Source of the DNA: Flavobacterium sp.
GTDB taxonomy: Bacteria > Bacteroidota > Bacteroidia > Flavobacteriales > Flavobacteriaceae
Direction: 5' to 3'
Assembly: GCA_003449615.1 (NCBI GenBank)
Contig: DMHA01000416.1
Location: 635-7,000 of the forward strand
Length of the DNA: 6,366 bases
The notes beneath the pieces are model-generated. The model saw nothing but the letters and a program-made list of their open reading frames with translations, was not told where the DNA came from and did not search any database. Both the position numbers and the translations under genes were made by a program. This document shows, piece after piece, positions 6,124 to 6,366 of the stretch. Positions within the stretch are counted from its first letter, which is position 1, and the number at the start of each line of letters is the position of its first letter.

Positions 6124-6366
6124 CTATTTCTTATCCTTGCGTTTCTTGGCTTGATTTTTCAACATATTTCTATTGACGGAGCCGTGCGTTTTTTTCTTTG
6201 TTACACCAGGTCCGCCTAGATTGACTTTTTTGTTCTTCTTGCTTTTTTCGTGAAAGGCGCCATCTCCCTCCAATTTTTGTTTTTTCATCAAAAACTTAAT
6301 GGGCTGCCTGTCTTTTTCAGGTTCGATTAGTTTTGAGGATACTTCAACAATTTCAGGAAAAACCTC
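6124..6366 (-). CDS. Unrecognised protein, Lys-rich C-terminal fragment (5' end outside window)
   Basis: The frame is open from the right edge to the TAG at 6126-6124, giving 80 visible residues. It starts EVFPEIVEVSSKLIEPE (acidic/hydrophobic), then turns strongly basic: KFLMKKQKLEGDGAFHEKS, KKNKKVNLGGPGVTKKK and finally NQAKKRKDKK. Coding is supported by the length of the open frame to the edge, the ordered basic composition with a conserved-looking VNLGGPGV core, and a stop placed just beside the shared hairpin. Such Lys-rich, probably disordered tails are common on bacterial RNA- or ribosome-associated proteins such as DEAD-box helicases, but I do not recognise this family and assign no function. 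A start inside the window (Met at residue 27) is possible but less likely, because the frame is open upstream. Confidence 0.7.
   Translation of the reverse strand, partial: EVFPEIVEVSSKLIEPEKDRQPIKFLMKKQKLEGDGAFHEKSKKNKKVNLGGPGVTKKKTHGSVNRNMLKNQAKKRKDKK

Noticed and set aside
1..6366. CRISPR array, tRNA, rRNA, insertion sequence or phage gene
   Set aside because: No regularly spaced repeats with unique spacers, no cloverleaf-like segment, no transposase or integrase reading frame was seen; the only tandem array has no spacers.

Overview
The window is AT-rich bacterial chromosome that looks like Bacteroidota, most probably Flavobacterium or a close relative. The reasons are the flavobacterial style of the proteins, promoter-like TAnnTTTG boxes instead of E. 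coli-type -10 boxes, the lack of Shine-Dalgarno sequences before the starts, and a secreted protein whose predicted mature N-terminus is Gln. All the recognisable genes are housekeeping or metabolic. I saw no mobile element, CRISPR array, tRNA, rRNA or defence locus.

Layout: the 3' end of rnz (tRNA 3'-end processing) enters from the left on the + strand. A 271-bp gap follows, filled by a palindromic intergenic repeat built from CACAAATT words. Next come pdxH (pyridoxal phosphate synthesis/salvage, + strand) and a NupG-type nucleoside/H+ symporter (+ strand). nupG converges on gcvT (- strand, glycine cleavage T-protein). The 142-bp gap between them holds a hexanucleotide microsatellite that abuts the gcvT stop codon. 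gcvT diverges across a 206-bp AT-rich gap from nnrD (+ strand, NAD(P)HX dehydratase). nnrD is followed after 53 bp by a secreted seven-bladed beta-propeller lactonase of the 6-phosphogluconolactonase type (+ strand). The right edge holds the 3' end of an unrecognised - strand gene with a very Lys-rich tail. A strong 16-bp stem-loop sits exactly between these last two convergent genes.

The genes do not form one pathway. nnrD and the lactonase gene could share a transcript. PdxH makes PLP, which the glycine cleavage P-protein (not in this window) uses alongside GcvT, but shared location is weak evidence of a functional link. The less explained material is mostly intergenic: the palindromic repeat at 351-512, the hexamer array at 2719-2760 with its ladder of in-frame stops behind gcvT, the open extension of the nupG frame after its stop, and the CAGT-word hairpin at 6077-6118. 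I found no convincing new multi-gene system.
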